Shown: positions 36,550 to 46,937 of the stretch, in pieces
Layout: each line of letters opens with the position of its first letter
Numbering within the stretch: the stretch's first letter is position 1
Assembly: GCA_025201345.1 (NCBI GenBank)
Contig: JAIXMG010000030.1
Span: forward strand, 397,851-461,850
DNA length: 64,000 nt
DNA from: Thamnidium elegans
Lineage: Eukaryota > Mucoromycota > Mucoromycetes > Mucorales > Mucoraceae
Direction of reading: 5' to 3'
Translations under genes and position numbers: made by a program
The notes under the pieces: generated by a model
The model's database searches: none
Told to the model about the DNA's origin: nothing
Seen by the model: the letters and a program-made list of their open reading frames with translations, nothing else

Positions 36550-37910
36550 ATGGACCAATACTCTCAAGACCTTTCAATTATTCAAGACTTCAATATGGGC
36601 TCTTCTGGGTCACTGCCTTCTTTTTCCATCCCTAATGCGTCTACTCAGGCATCCTCTTTTAATTCCTACCAGACGCCTTATAACTCATCTGAATACGTTC
36701 ATGTCAGTAGAATCGAAGAAATTTTGATCAAATCTGTCGAAAGTATTGTTGACCGTGTTGTTGAACGTGTTGAACGTGTTGTTGAAAAGCACACCAATCG
36801 TATACTTGCTGCTACGAGTGAAATTGCCAATGTCCCTGCCCCTTTGGATTTATCTACTACTCGTAAGTTAATGAGATATAAAATATAAGCTATATTTAAT
36901 TCTAATTTTTTTTTAAAAAAAATAGTTAACACTCTCTCTTCTGACTGTAACACTTCTCTTCAAAAAGTGAGAAGCTCTTTGGATAAGATCTTTTCTTCTG
37001 ACGTGATCCAGCGCATCAAAAACGATCCCAATTACCACGGTATTCGATGTGTTGCCAAGACGTCAAGTATTGTAAGCGAAACAACAGGTATGGTTGTGAA
37101 TTTGACCATGAAATCAAAAATACTCAAGGCGTCAAAAGAGTACTTAATTGCCGTGAATGACCCTATTATGGCTGGTACAGATGAGGATGAGATCCAACGT
37201 GAATTAGGTGACAGGTATGAAGCTACTTACAGCGCTTTGAAGAGTTTCACGTTGGTTCAAATATTACCAAATCGAAGTGCTGGTGTAAAGTGGTCTTTAA
37301 TCGATGGAAAAGAAAGAAACTTTTTGGCGTTAATGGCTGAACATTATGTAATTACTGTGTTAGGAAAAGCCAATTCTTTACCATTATTTGGCTTTAACAA
37401 GTCTTGGGGTGCTACTAGCCTACTCAGTACTACTATCAGAAATACTGCAATTGGAAAGAAATGTAAAAGCGATGTAAGTATGATGTGCTACTTTTTTTTA
37501 AAAAAAAAAAGAAATTAACGAAATCATATATACATAGAATAATAATATTTTTCTTGGTGCCGGAATTGATATCTCTCCTTGCATTAAAAAAAGTAGTTTA
37601 CCAATCGAATATGAGGCATCATGTAGTGACAATGATGATGAAGAATTGGGTACTGAAGATATCCACAAGATAAGTATGGAAGAAGTTGATGCAGACACAG
37701 ATTCTGATGAAGATGAAGATGATCGCATCATTCAAGAAGCAACAAGAAGAATAGTTGCAAAACAGAAAATGAAAATTGCCGCTTTACAAAAGAGAAGGTA
37801 AAAAGAACTTGACATGTGTGTATAATATGATATTGACTTCCTTTTTTTTTTTGGTATTCAGTAAAAAGAATGTTTCACAAAAAATGACAAAAAAAACAAA
37901 AAGAGTATAA
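36550..37910 (+). CDS. Companion protein of the CACTA-like element, unknown family
   Basis: Not recognised. Four exons fit in phase: 36550-36862, 36926-37473, 37538-37797 and 37862-37910, giving about 389 aa. The N-terminus is Ser/Gln-rich. A heptad-like amphipathic stretch (IEEILIKSVESIVDRVVERV) suggests a coiled coil for self-association. A globular middle (NDPNYHGIRCVAKTSSIV to GKANSLPLFGFNKSWGATSL) has no motif I know. The tail is acidic (DADTDSDEDEDDR) then strongly basic (RRIVAKQKMK, then KKTKR), as in nuclear DNA-binding proteins. Being inside the element and sharing its promoter region with the transposase, it is a candidate accessory, end-binding subunit like plant TnpA. That role is inference. 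Confidence 0.75.
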
Positions 37911-38611
37911 ATTCCTTTTTTTTCGTTTTTTCTTTTTCTTTCTCTTTCTCTCTTTTGCTCACTTTTTTTTTCTATTTCTTTACTTCTTTCTTCCACTTCT
38001 TTTTTTTTTTTTTAATAATAATAAATCTTTTTTTAATCTCTCTTTGTATGCATAATAATTCCATATATTAACGATTAAACTTATTATTCTTGTGTACACT
38101 ATTCTAATTTTTTTTAAATAGACAAACATGAACTGTTTCCTCTAGGCAATCGGTAACATACTTTTTCTTTCTCCATATTCACCTTCTAGTTTTATTTAAA
38201 CTAGGTTGTGTCTCCTATACTCATGTTGTACCCATCTCTAATGTAAGTTCTTATTTGGAATGAGCAATAATAAATAAAAAAATTTCCGGTTTACTGATTT
38301 TATCCTTTTTTTTTTAAAAAAAAAAGCCGTAGTTCAATACTTTAGTTTACGGAGCTGCATATGTAAGTACCCATTTAGATCGTTTAAACTGCTGTATATT
38401 CTATTACCTGTATTCTTTATATTCTCTACCACGTTCAAGCACAGGGGTCTCTCCTGTAACAGTTCATATAATTGTATTTACTACACCATTAGCATCCTTA
38501 TTATAAATGTATATATTTATTTAAATTTTTTTAATAAAAACAATAATTAAACTATAATATATATGACCCTTCTATCGTAAAAAAAAACACTGTTTCAGTA
38601 TAATTCGTTCC

Positions 38612-38639
<28 letters not shown>
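37911..38639. other. Noncoding right interior of the CACTA-like element
   Basis: Pyrimidine-rich and poly-A stretches (a run of more than 25 A at 38615-38642) and a TnAn tract at 38306-38325. No exon recognised. Confidence 0.5.
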
Positions 38640-38646
<7 letters not shown>

Positions 38647-38812
38647 GTTAAAATGAAAATGGATCCGTTAAAAGGAAATGGATCCGTTATAAGGAAATGG
38701 ATCCGTTAAGAAAAACGAATTCACCTCATCCATCCAAAAATTCGCTCAGAAATGGATTCGTTAACTGCTCGCTGAATCTCAGCGGATAGAGTAAATTTTT
38801 TTGGCTTAGGTG
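38640..38812. repeat. Right subterminal repeat region of the CACTA-like element
   Basis: Three direct copies of AAATGGATCCGTTA with about 20-bp spacing, then ATTCGCTCAGAAATGGATTCG and GCTCGCTGAATCTCAGCGGA near the terminus. These resemble the left-end motifs in inverted orientation. Confidence 0.6.
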
Positions 38813-39531
38813 AACCATATCGCTGAATTAAATTCTATTGCTACTACTCTTCCTCTATACGCTGGTAAAATCGGTAATTCTGATATACAAACACTTATAG
38901 ACTCAGGTGCTTCAGAAAACTATGTATCTCCTCATATTTTAAAAAGCAACCAAGAACTTATTCCCGTTCAGAATCGTAGAGTTGAAACTGCTGGTGGAGA
39001 AATAAAGTCAAACTCAAGGTGAATCTGAATGGTTATACAACTACTATTATCGCATATGTATTTCCAACAAAGTTTGACCTGATTTTGGGTCGTGCCTGGC
39101 TAAAAAGTGGATCACCCAATACCGATTGGAGTTCTGATACCTGGTATATTAACAGGGGAAGTACAATATTAAAACCTATTGCAAATACATGTAAAAATCC
39201 TTCTTCACTCACTTCTATATCTGACCTTAGTTATTTGATATCTCATAAACAAGCTGATCGATATATGAAGAAAGGTGCTGAATCATTTTTATTTTGCATT
39301 CAAGATTTAAATCCTACCGATGTCACTGTTACTGATTCTACTAAGAAAGACGATTATTGGGACGAATTAGTAAAGAAGTTTGATGATGTGTTTAAGGAAG
39401 AACTACCTGGATTACCCCCTGATCGTGGTATCCACCATATTATTGATACTGGCGACGCTAAACCTATTTCAAGATCACCTTTGGAATTGGATGAACTCAA
39501 GACGGATATATTCGCTAACGTATTTAATTAA
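38813..39531 (+). pseudogene. Protease and start of polymerase of the Ty3-like element
   Basis: The frame continues from gag at AAC. LIDSGASENYVSP is the retropepsin active site (D-S-G). A frameshift at about 39005-39025 moves the reading to the next frame, which continues with FDLILGRAWL (the protease C-terminal G-R motif), then FKEELPGLPPDRGIHHIIDT and KPISRSPLELDELK, the start of Ty3 reverse transcriptase. A few residues seem missing within the last motif. Similarity stops near 39510 and a TAA follows at 39529-39531. The RT catalytic core, RNase H and integrase are absent. Confidence 0.88.
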
Positions 39532-40463
39532 AAATATATAGTTTATCCGTAATTATTTTATTGATTTATATTTATTTTAAAAACATTGTAATGGGCTAAT
39601 AATTAAGATAGGGACTCTTGTTGATTGGTGGTGATTGGATAATAGTAGAGGTTTGAAATTTGGTGAAATGATAGATTGTAATTTTCCGCAACTTTTGGTA
39701 TACTTTTTGTGACTGTCGAGTAATTATTGCGTGAGATACGGGGTTATAAGTATCAATTAAATAGGTTTAAATTCAGTCACGGGCGCAATTTTAATAGATA
39801 GTAGCCCAAATTTATAGAGTTGTTAGAGATAATATTTAAAAATGTTATCTTAAAATTTCAAACGTTTTCATAGGCTATATTTTGCGTAACATAGCTTCAA
39901 ACTTTCAAAATACGCCTATTTTAGGGTATTAAATGATATTGTATATTATGACCATTGTCAAAATTTTTGAATTCCGCAGTAATATTTCTTTATATAAGAG
40001 TACATACTTTAGAAGTAAAAATGACGTAAAAATGATCTTTCTACGTGAGTTATTGATGGAGCTATAGACAGTGAAAGATAAACTTTACCATGTAAATAGC
40101 CGAAAACACCAAATATAGAAATATGACTGTGAAAAATGTTATAGTATCTAAACTTGAGTAATATAGTTAGAAAGAGATACGTCTTTAGACTACTTTTGTA
40201 TGTTTGAAATTTAATTTTGCTTAAAAACTCATTAATTAAATGACAAATAATCCCTGTTACCTAGTATGGTACAGCGTTAGCGTGCAGACCGTAAATCACA
40301 GCATATATTGAGCACGCGGTACTGTAAAGACCGCTGTAATAAGGTACTCTACTAGCTGGTAAACTTAGTAGAAGTATAACTAGTTGTAAGTTCAATAGAT
40401 CACAAAAATGATATAGTATTTTATATTGTTTTATTTAAAAAAAAAAGGTAAAGAGAAAGTAAA

Positions 40464-40516
40464 TCAAGAACGATTGCCACGGGTAATACTTCCTCTAGGG
40501 CGGCCACGGGTTAAAA
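40464..40516 (-). pseudogene. Arg/Gly-coding sequence beyond the nested insertion
   Basis: Read on the minus strand this short piece gives LTRGRPRGSITRGNRS and a TGA at 40464-40466, very like the Arg/Gly-rich tail of the adjacent transposase. It lies across the nested element from that gene. It may be the displaced end of the transposase or an out-of-frame downstream repeat of its tail. Confidence 0.4.
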
Positions 40517-41564
40517 GGTCATATATGGCCACCGCTGGATCTGGAATAATTGAGAGGGTTAAAAAATTACTATACAAGGCGATTTTTCTTGTGTAACATA
40601 GTTTGTGTGACCATCGTGTAACATACTGCCAGAATCATTTTTGAGAGTTTTTGGTTCATTTCAATTTTTTCGCTTATAGTCACATTATTTATAATCAACA
40701 GGCCTCTATCGTACGTCGTTTGTTAAAGAAGCCAATTAGAAACATAATACGCATCGCTGTTACAATTGACCTTCTAAAGAAACTATTTATATTTCCAAAT
40801 TGCTCATCCACTATTAGATGGTTAACATTGTCCATGTTTCATATTAAGTGGGTAAGCGCTTATTTAACTTATTTTGTATATAAGACACACACTTTTTCAT
40901 TAATAAAAAAAACAATCGATTCCTAGTCTGATAATTATCTATTTATTTTACTTTTTTATTTTATTTTTTTGATATAACTTTTATTTTATAACCGTTAATA
41001 TCACAGGCAACCTATTTTTATTCTGATAACTATTTAGCTATATTACTTTTTTACTTCTGTTTTTAATACTACTTATTAGTAACTAATTCTAACTTTATTA
41101 CTATTATTATTACTGTAATAGTATCTATATACAACGATAAAACAACTAACGAAATCGATAGAGCGGTTTTTAACCTGAAATAAATCCCGGGATTTGCCTC
41201 CGTTGTAAGTACTAATTAACAGCAATACTTATTTTTAGCCAAGAACCACTATTTGCATATAAAAAGATGGCTTATACAAGTAGTCGATCAATCTACCATG
41301 TTTTACGATTTATTTGACGAAATCCTAACATCAAAACTCACTTATTTTGGCAAGACATCCATATAGAGGACTTCTGGGCTGATTTCAAGTAAGTCATGTG
41401 ACTATAAGCGAAAAAATTGAAATGAACCAAAAACTCTCAAAAATGATTCTGGCAGTATGTTACACGATGGTCACACAAACTATGTTACACAAGAAAAATC
41501 GCCTTGTATAGTAATTTTTTAACCCTCTCAATTATTCCAGATCCAGCGGTGGCCATATATGACC
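40517..41564. mobile_element. Nested 1.05-kb inverted-repeat element
   Basis: The ends are inverted copies of GGTCATATATGGCCACCGCT, and the two arms (40517-40684 and 41398-41564) match over about 168 bp almost base for base. The 0.7-kb interior has no gene (the 91-codon frame at 40651-40926 lacks motifs). Flanks read TCTTA and TTTTA on the minus strand, a possible imperfect 5-bp duplication. It is non-autonomous and of undetermined superfamily. Confidence 0.8.
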
Positions 41565-43236
41565 TAAGATCCGCCACGTCCACGAGATGGTCTTCCGCGA
41601 CCTGCTGCTGTTCTAGTACCACCAGTTGATCCTGCTGGCCTACCTACACGACGACGAGGGGTGGTGGGAATACGCCCAGAACGACGTACACTTACTTCTT
41701 CCTCCTGGGGGTCTTCCTCAGTAGACGTTTGTCTAAAAGGGAGAGGCCTTGAGATCCTTACAGATGCTGGAATATAATCCTGATCACGAGGATCGTCATT
41801 ATCTCCGTCGGAATCAGAAAGAACTTCTTCATCTTCGTCTCGGGATCTCCTTCTGTTAATCCACTGATCAAACAACTGCTCTTCCCTTCTCAATCTTCTT
41901 GCTTGTGCTTCAGGACCCTCACCATCTCGACCAGCCGTAAAAAATACAGGTCCTTCGTCATTGCCAGCATTACTAGGCAATACCTCAACCTCACGAATAC
42001 AGCGCTTCATGCCGCTGATAAAGCCACCTTGGTTGGCATAACGCCAGAGATACTCTAAAAGCTTACCAGGGCAATCCTTAGCGTTACGGTATCTAGGGCC
42101 GATGAACACCTTCAAATCCCTCCAGAGACACTCAATGATATTCGTGTGCAAGTGGCCAGAAACAGGTGTTAATGATACCTCGGGATTGTTAGTCACTTGG
42201 TCAACAGTAGTAAATCCACGGCTATGGTTAACAACCTGGTGCGCACGGAAAAAAAGCTGATTATTCTCACCGTCAAAGTCCAACTGACCATCATCTACGT
42301 GGGAAGTACGATGAAGGTTACGGTACGCACGCCAACCATCAGAGCGGATAACTGTCTGAGGCTTACAGAACTGGTAAATAATGGGCAAGAGAGTGGCAGC
42401 AGTACGGTTGGGAACGGTAAGGAAGATACGATTACCAGCTTCAAAATGGTGGCGAGTCTCAGTAATACCGGTGAGCACGTCCGTATACTCATATGTACGT
42501 CTGTTAGGATTTTCAGGGACAAGAGCCTCGACCATTCCAAATACCCAGATACCTTCTACGGGACGACCACGACCATGCTTACGCTTACCGAGCTTCGACT
42601 CGTCGATCTGGATATGATGACACCGGGGGTTACTTCCAAGAAGATAGTCCTCACCGAGATTATGACTCTCATAGTCCGACAACATCATAACTTGACAATC
42701 ATACAATAATTGAGACAGCGTATTAGCGCAGATACTATGATTTCTAAGCACATCAGCAATGCGGACACCTTGAAAAAATTGATACATAGCAGATACCATA
42801 TATTGCAAGATCATTTTCTTACGATAGAAAATGGAGCCTTTAGTAATGCTTCGACGCAAAGTAGTAGAATGGCCGAGAACTACGCCATCATCACTTAAAG
42901 ACAACACACCACTGCATTTCCAATACCATTGGTCTCTCTCTTCACGCCACCATAAATAAGGATATCCAGTACACCCATTAATACCACAGCGAGCTTCTGG
43001 ATCCCTATCAAACGCTTGAAAATCATCCTTGAGAACACTAGAAATAAGAATATTTGATATTAGTTATCTTCGAAGAAGTAGGTAGTAATAGAAGTAACTT
43101 ACGTCCAGAGTTCTCCTCTTTCACGAGTAATTATTCTAGCTAACTCCAAGACATCACCATCTAAAACACGACTACGATAAGTAGAGACTACTTGACCAGT
43201 AACACGGCCACGAGAACGAGAAATAGTTGAAGACAT
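41564..43236 (-). CDS. ISXO2-like (Merlin) transposase
   Basis: A DDE transposase of the IS1595/ISXO2-like family, known in eukaryotes as Merlin. Exons 43103-43236 and 41564-43037 give about 535 aa. The N-terminus contains a Cys/Trp cluster (CGINGCTGYPYLWWREERDQ, then WYWKC), a likely zinc-binding domain. The catalytic domain has IQIDESKLGKRKHGRGRP with IWVFGMVE (first D), VIRSDGWRAYRNL (second D) and HLHTNIIECLWRDLKVF (N-x-E, third acidic). The tail is acidic then Arg/Gly-rich. The TAG stop (41564-41566) straddles the junction with the nested element, so the natural C-terminus may differ. The catalytic part looks intact. Confidence 0.93.
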
Positions 43237-44504
43237 TTAAAATAAGATGCTTAAGATGAACTATATATACTAATGTAGAGTTAATGAGTAGGTATAAGTT
43301 AACATTAGCAATGGGGCAATGGCATTATGTTTCCTTTTTATTTTAGTTTGTACTTACATGTTTGTTAAAAAGTTAGAGAAAGAAGAAAAAAAAAGAAAAA
43401 AATATCTAGCCCCCCTCCCCTCCCCTAAATAAATCATTTAAAAGCAGTCACGCTTTAATTTAAACTGCGAGGATTTTTTTATACTTGTAACTATCTGAAA
43501 AATGGATATTTTGAGGAGTTATAAAAATAAAACTGTTCTGTATGACAGTTTAAAACTTATATATAGCATTCTATATATGAAAAACAAGTTTAATACCAAA
43601 CATACGCACTATAGCGTGTTTTTTACAGCAAAAAGAGTAATATTAAGAAATTGGTCGATTTATTTTCTGCTTTAACTCTCGATTATAAAACTAAAACAGA
43701 AAATGTATTAGTGATAACTTTAGGTGAAATTTAATCTAGTTTTCAAAAATAAACCTTGGAATTGACCTATCATTAGTGAAACACGATGTCGGACTATGTT
43801 TTATCCAAATTTTTGATAATTACGGTATTAACGCTTTTTTCGCTTTTACAATCATGCTAAAAGTTGTATATATAATAAAGCAATTTATTACGCGTGTTTT
43901 AAAATTAAAATTGCGTAGATATAATTATTTTTTCAAAAGTTATAATGAAAATAAGATAAAAATTGGTACATTTTCGATTGCATTTATATCATTGAATTTA
44001 TTACCATACATGCTAAAATTGTAATGATGTTTTTACCTAGTTATTGTCCTTTATTTGAATATTTAATAATAATATTATCTTTGAAACTAATGGAGTAATT
44101 GACATTTAAAAATTTTAAAAAAAAACTAAAACTTTAATTTCTCCGCCAAAAACTATGCTATAAAGTTGAAATAACTAGAAAATAAAATGAAATTATTAGC
44201 ATTTTTATTTTATTAGTTTGAGAATATCAAAATGGAGTTTTTTAAAATTTATTTTACTTTTTAAAGCAAATACTAAGTAAATTTGATATTACTAGTACAA
44301 GTCATCTTTTTTATATAAGGCAAAACAGTTTTTTTTTCTACTATTAACTTGTTTAACCTGTTTTATCAAACTTATGCAGAAAATTGCCAAAAAAAAAAAT
44401 ATGAAATTAGAATTTTGAAAAAATAAAAACTCGAAAAGTTACACGCGATACAAAAATTAACATTTACCAAAATCTTAGCGAAAAAAAAACAAAAAATATT
44501 TTTT
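43237..44504. other. Noncoding right part of the Merlin element
   Basis: AT-rich sequence upstream of the transposase gene. No exon recognised; its promoter must lie here. Confidence 0.5.
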
Positions 44505-44507
44505 GCA

Positions 44508-44580
44508 AAAGTTGTTACAAGGAATTGAACCAACAACCTGAGGTTTACAGAATCAACGCTCCGCCAACTGAGCCATAATA
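44508..44580 (-). pseudogene. Degenerate tRNA-Thr-like sequence inside the Merlin element
   Basis: Minus strand: TTATGGCTCAGTTGGCGGAG is a good D arm, TCTGTAAACC resembles a Thr(TGT) anticodon loop, and GTTGTTGGTTCAATTCC is a T arm (B box). The anticodon stem and acceptor stem no longer pair, so it is not a working tRNA. A and B boxes remain recognisable and could still bind TFIIIC. Confidence 0.55.
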
Positions 44581-45214
44581 GAATACTTTTCAAATTAATA
44601 AAATAAATTTTACTAATCCAAAACTTTCAAATTGTTTTTTGGGATTTATGACTTGTTTTATTATGTAAAATTAAGTTTTTATTTTTTATCGAAATTAAAT
44701 ATAACTATTTTTATCATAGTTAGCCGACAAACTATATTTTATAATTTTTTCACGGTCCCCAGCGCCCGTCAAAATGTAAACACTTGCGGAGAGCGAAATA
44801 TAACAGATTTTAATTTGAAACTTTTGGAGAATATGCCAAGCGTTTATCAATATATTGTGTAAAAATCTGAAACGTTTTGAATTATAGGCTGGGGCGGATT
44901 TGAATTTAAACCTATTTAATTGGTACGTCTGGCCTCATATCTCATGCAGAAATAATTTGACAGTTACAAAAATTATACCAAAAGTTGCGGAAAATTACAT
45001 TCTATCGTTCCACCAAATTTCAAGTTTCTACTATTACCCAGTCACCACCAATCAACAAGAGTCCCTATCTTAAAGGGTACCCTTGTAATGTTTATATTTT
45101 TGTAAAATAATCAAGAAAGTAACACATGTTTATGCATAAAGAAGCAACATTATATTTATGCTTCGATTAAAAAATTAATTGTAGATTGTCCAAATATGAA
45201 TATCAGCCGCACAT

Positions 45215-45718
45215 ATAAACGGGTGGTAAATGGGAGCGTAGCTTCTGGGAGATGGGTGTATATAAACGGGTGGTAAATGGGAGCGTAGCTTCTGGGAGAT
45301 GGGTGTATATAAACGGGTGGTAAATGGGAGCGTAGCTTCTGGGAGATGGGTGTATATAAACGGATGGTAAATGGGAGCGTAGCTTCTGGGAGATGGGTGT
45401 ATATAAACGGGTGGTAAATGGGAGCGTAGCTTCTGGGAGATGGGTGTATATAAACGGATGGTAAATGGGAGCGTAGCTTCTGGGAGATGGGTGTATATAA
45501 ACGGGTGGTAAATGGGAGCGTAGCTTCTGGGAGATGGGTGTATATAAACGGGTGGTAAATGGGAGCGTAGCTTCTGGGAGATGGGTGTATATAAACGGAT
45601 GGTAAATGGGAGCGTAGCTTCTGGGAGATGGGTGTATATAAACGGGTGGTAAATGGGAGCGTAGCTTCTGGGAGATGGGGTATATAAACGGGTGGTATAT
45701 GGGAGCAGTGGTAGCGAT
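45215..45718 (+). repeat. 47-bp minisatellite, about 11 units
   Basis: Units start at 45221, 45268, 45315 and so on, every 47 bp, to about 45690. The consensus core is GGGAGCGTAGCTTCTGGGAG followed by ATGGGTGTATATAAACGG. The only variation is GGG/GGA at the start and one 1-bp deletion in the last unit, so it expanded recently. Long open frames across it on the minus strand come from the periodicity. Confidence 0.95.
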
Positions 45719-45725
45719 GGGAGCG

Positions 45726-46093
45726 CATAGATCAGGTATTTGCAAAACGATCGACCAGCTTAATTTTTTTTTCTTTTTTTTTTATTATTGATTATGATAA
45801 TAGACATATAATAACTACTATTTTACTTTGTGGGCCGGTCCAATTCGATTCTGAAATAAGGCTATTAAAGATTTAAAAAAAAAAAGTGCACTAGAAAAAA
45901 ACCGTGGCATAGATCAGGTATTTGCAAAACGATCGACCAGCTTAATTTTTTTTTCTTTTTTTTTTATTATTGATTATGATAATAGACATATAATAACTAC
46001 TATTTTACTTTGTGGGCCGGTCCAATTCGATTCTGAAATAAGGCTATTAAAGATTTAAAAAAAAAAAGTGCACTAGAAAAAAACCGTGGCATA
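45726..46093 (+). repeat. 182-bp tandem duplication
   Basis: Two essentially identical consecutive copies beginning CATAGATCAGGTATTTGC, with the start of a third (CCGTGGCATAGA) at 46084-46095. It contains T-runs and an A-run and adjoins the 47-bp array. Confidence 0.95.
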
Positions 46094-46937
46094 GACGGTT
46101 ATTTGACCGATAGGCCTGTTCAACTCCACCGGATGTATTGAAATAAGGTTATATTTTCTAATACCATGGCTAGTAAAAGCACTAAATGTTTAGTATTGGT
46201 GCTTGTACAAGTACTGGAATTCTTGAGGAAGGGTTGGTTATTATTTTAAGCTGGAGAGAAAAAAAAAAAAAAAAAAAAAAAGACTATTTAAATGAAGCTT
46301 TTTTTTTCTACAGCATCACTTTATTCAACAACTTTACTTTTTTAAATGGCATGGATACTACGACCGATAATTAAAACAATAAAAAAACACTATTAATTCT
46401 ATAAAACAAGGTAAATAATAGAGAATCCTTTCAGATTATTTCTTATTAATATGTTTTAAAGTACATTATTAAATTATAGGTGTAAGTTTCTTAATAACTT
46501 GCACCGCGACTCTTTATGGTTCTTTTCTCTTAGAGAAAGGTTCTCGATTAAAAAGAAAAATAAATAAATATTTATTAAGCTTAAATATTAATTTAAAATA
46601 TTATTAGAATTGTCCCTCATAGAGGTGTAATTCTATTTTATTGTTCGTATACTGAAGTAAAAGTTCCTTTTCTTTTTTTTTTCTTTTAGTATAAATGTTT
46701 CTTTTTTTTTATTTTATCACTTTTTCAATAAAACAAAATAAAAAGTTCTTTTGAAATTTATTTACACGTCTTAACCATGTTGTAACTCATCTCAATCTTG
46801 AAATCAGGTAAAAGTAAATTATTTCAAACTTAATAATAGCTTGTTCTGACTCTTTTTTTTATATATAGGTATTGCCTTATTCCACAAGTGCCCATTCCCT
46901 CTTTTGTTTTTCTTTTTTACTGTATTCAGTAACCACA
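46094..46937. other. AT-rich spacer, no gene seen
   Basis: No supported exon. A short frame at 46186-46374 depends on a poly-A run. Confidence 0.5.

Larger units (their letters stand above)
31438..38812. mobile_element. CACTA/Plavaka-like DNA transposon with two divergent genes
   Basis: A 7375-bp element. The ends are CACCTAGGCTAAA and, inverted, CACCTAAGCCAAA. A 3-bp duplication AAC flanks it (31435-31437, 38813-38815). Removing the element and one AAC rejoins the retrotransposon gag and protease in one frame, which fixes the ends with confidence. It carries a TNP2-type transposase gene (minus) and a companion gene (plus), divergently arranged around a 0.6-kb spacer. Both subterminal regions are packed with short CAGCGAA/GGATCCGTT-like motifs. 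CAC-type ends and 3-bp duplications are known for the CACTA superfamily. Confidence 0.88.
28262..39510 (+). mobile_element. Ty3/gypsy-like LTR retrotransposon, broken and interrupted
   Basis: The parts in order are a 5' LTR (28262-30326, itself interrupted), a primer-binding site, gag, a gap filled by a DNA transposon (31438-38812), protease, and the first part of the polymerase region, fading out near 39510. No 3' LTR, RNase H or integrase was found in the window. Gag has a CCHC knuckle and the protease has LIDSGAS. Frame breaks occur in gag and after the protease, so the copy is dead. Confidence 0.85.
39594..45082 (-). mobile_element. Merlin/ISXO2-type DNA transposon
   Basis: About 5.49 kb, with long imperfect terminal inverted repeats: about 190 bp at 39610-39770 matches the reverse complement of 44910-45065 (for example GATAGGGACTCTTGTTGATT and GTAATTTTCCGCAACTTTTG). 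The flanks carry the 8-bp duplication TTGTAATG (39586-39593, 45083-45090). Duplications of 8-9 bp and this transposase type are known for the Merlin superfamily. It contains the transposase gene, a nested inverted-repeat element (40517-41564), and noncoding DNA. Confidence 0.85.

Noticed and set aside
42197..42709. A 170-codon plus-strand frame opposite the Merlin transposase
   Set aside because: Antisense shadow; the minus-strand frame carries the complete ISXO2-like motifs.
45156..45745. Two overlapping open frames of 180-190 codons on the minus strand
   Set aside because: They are translations of the 47-bp minisatellite; 47 is not a multiple of 3, so all frames stay open and repeat the same text. 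Not genes.
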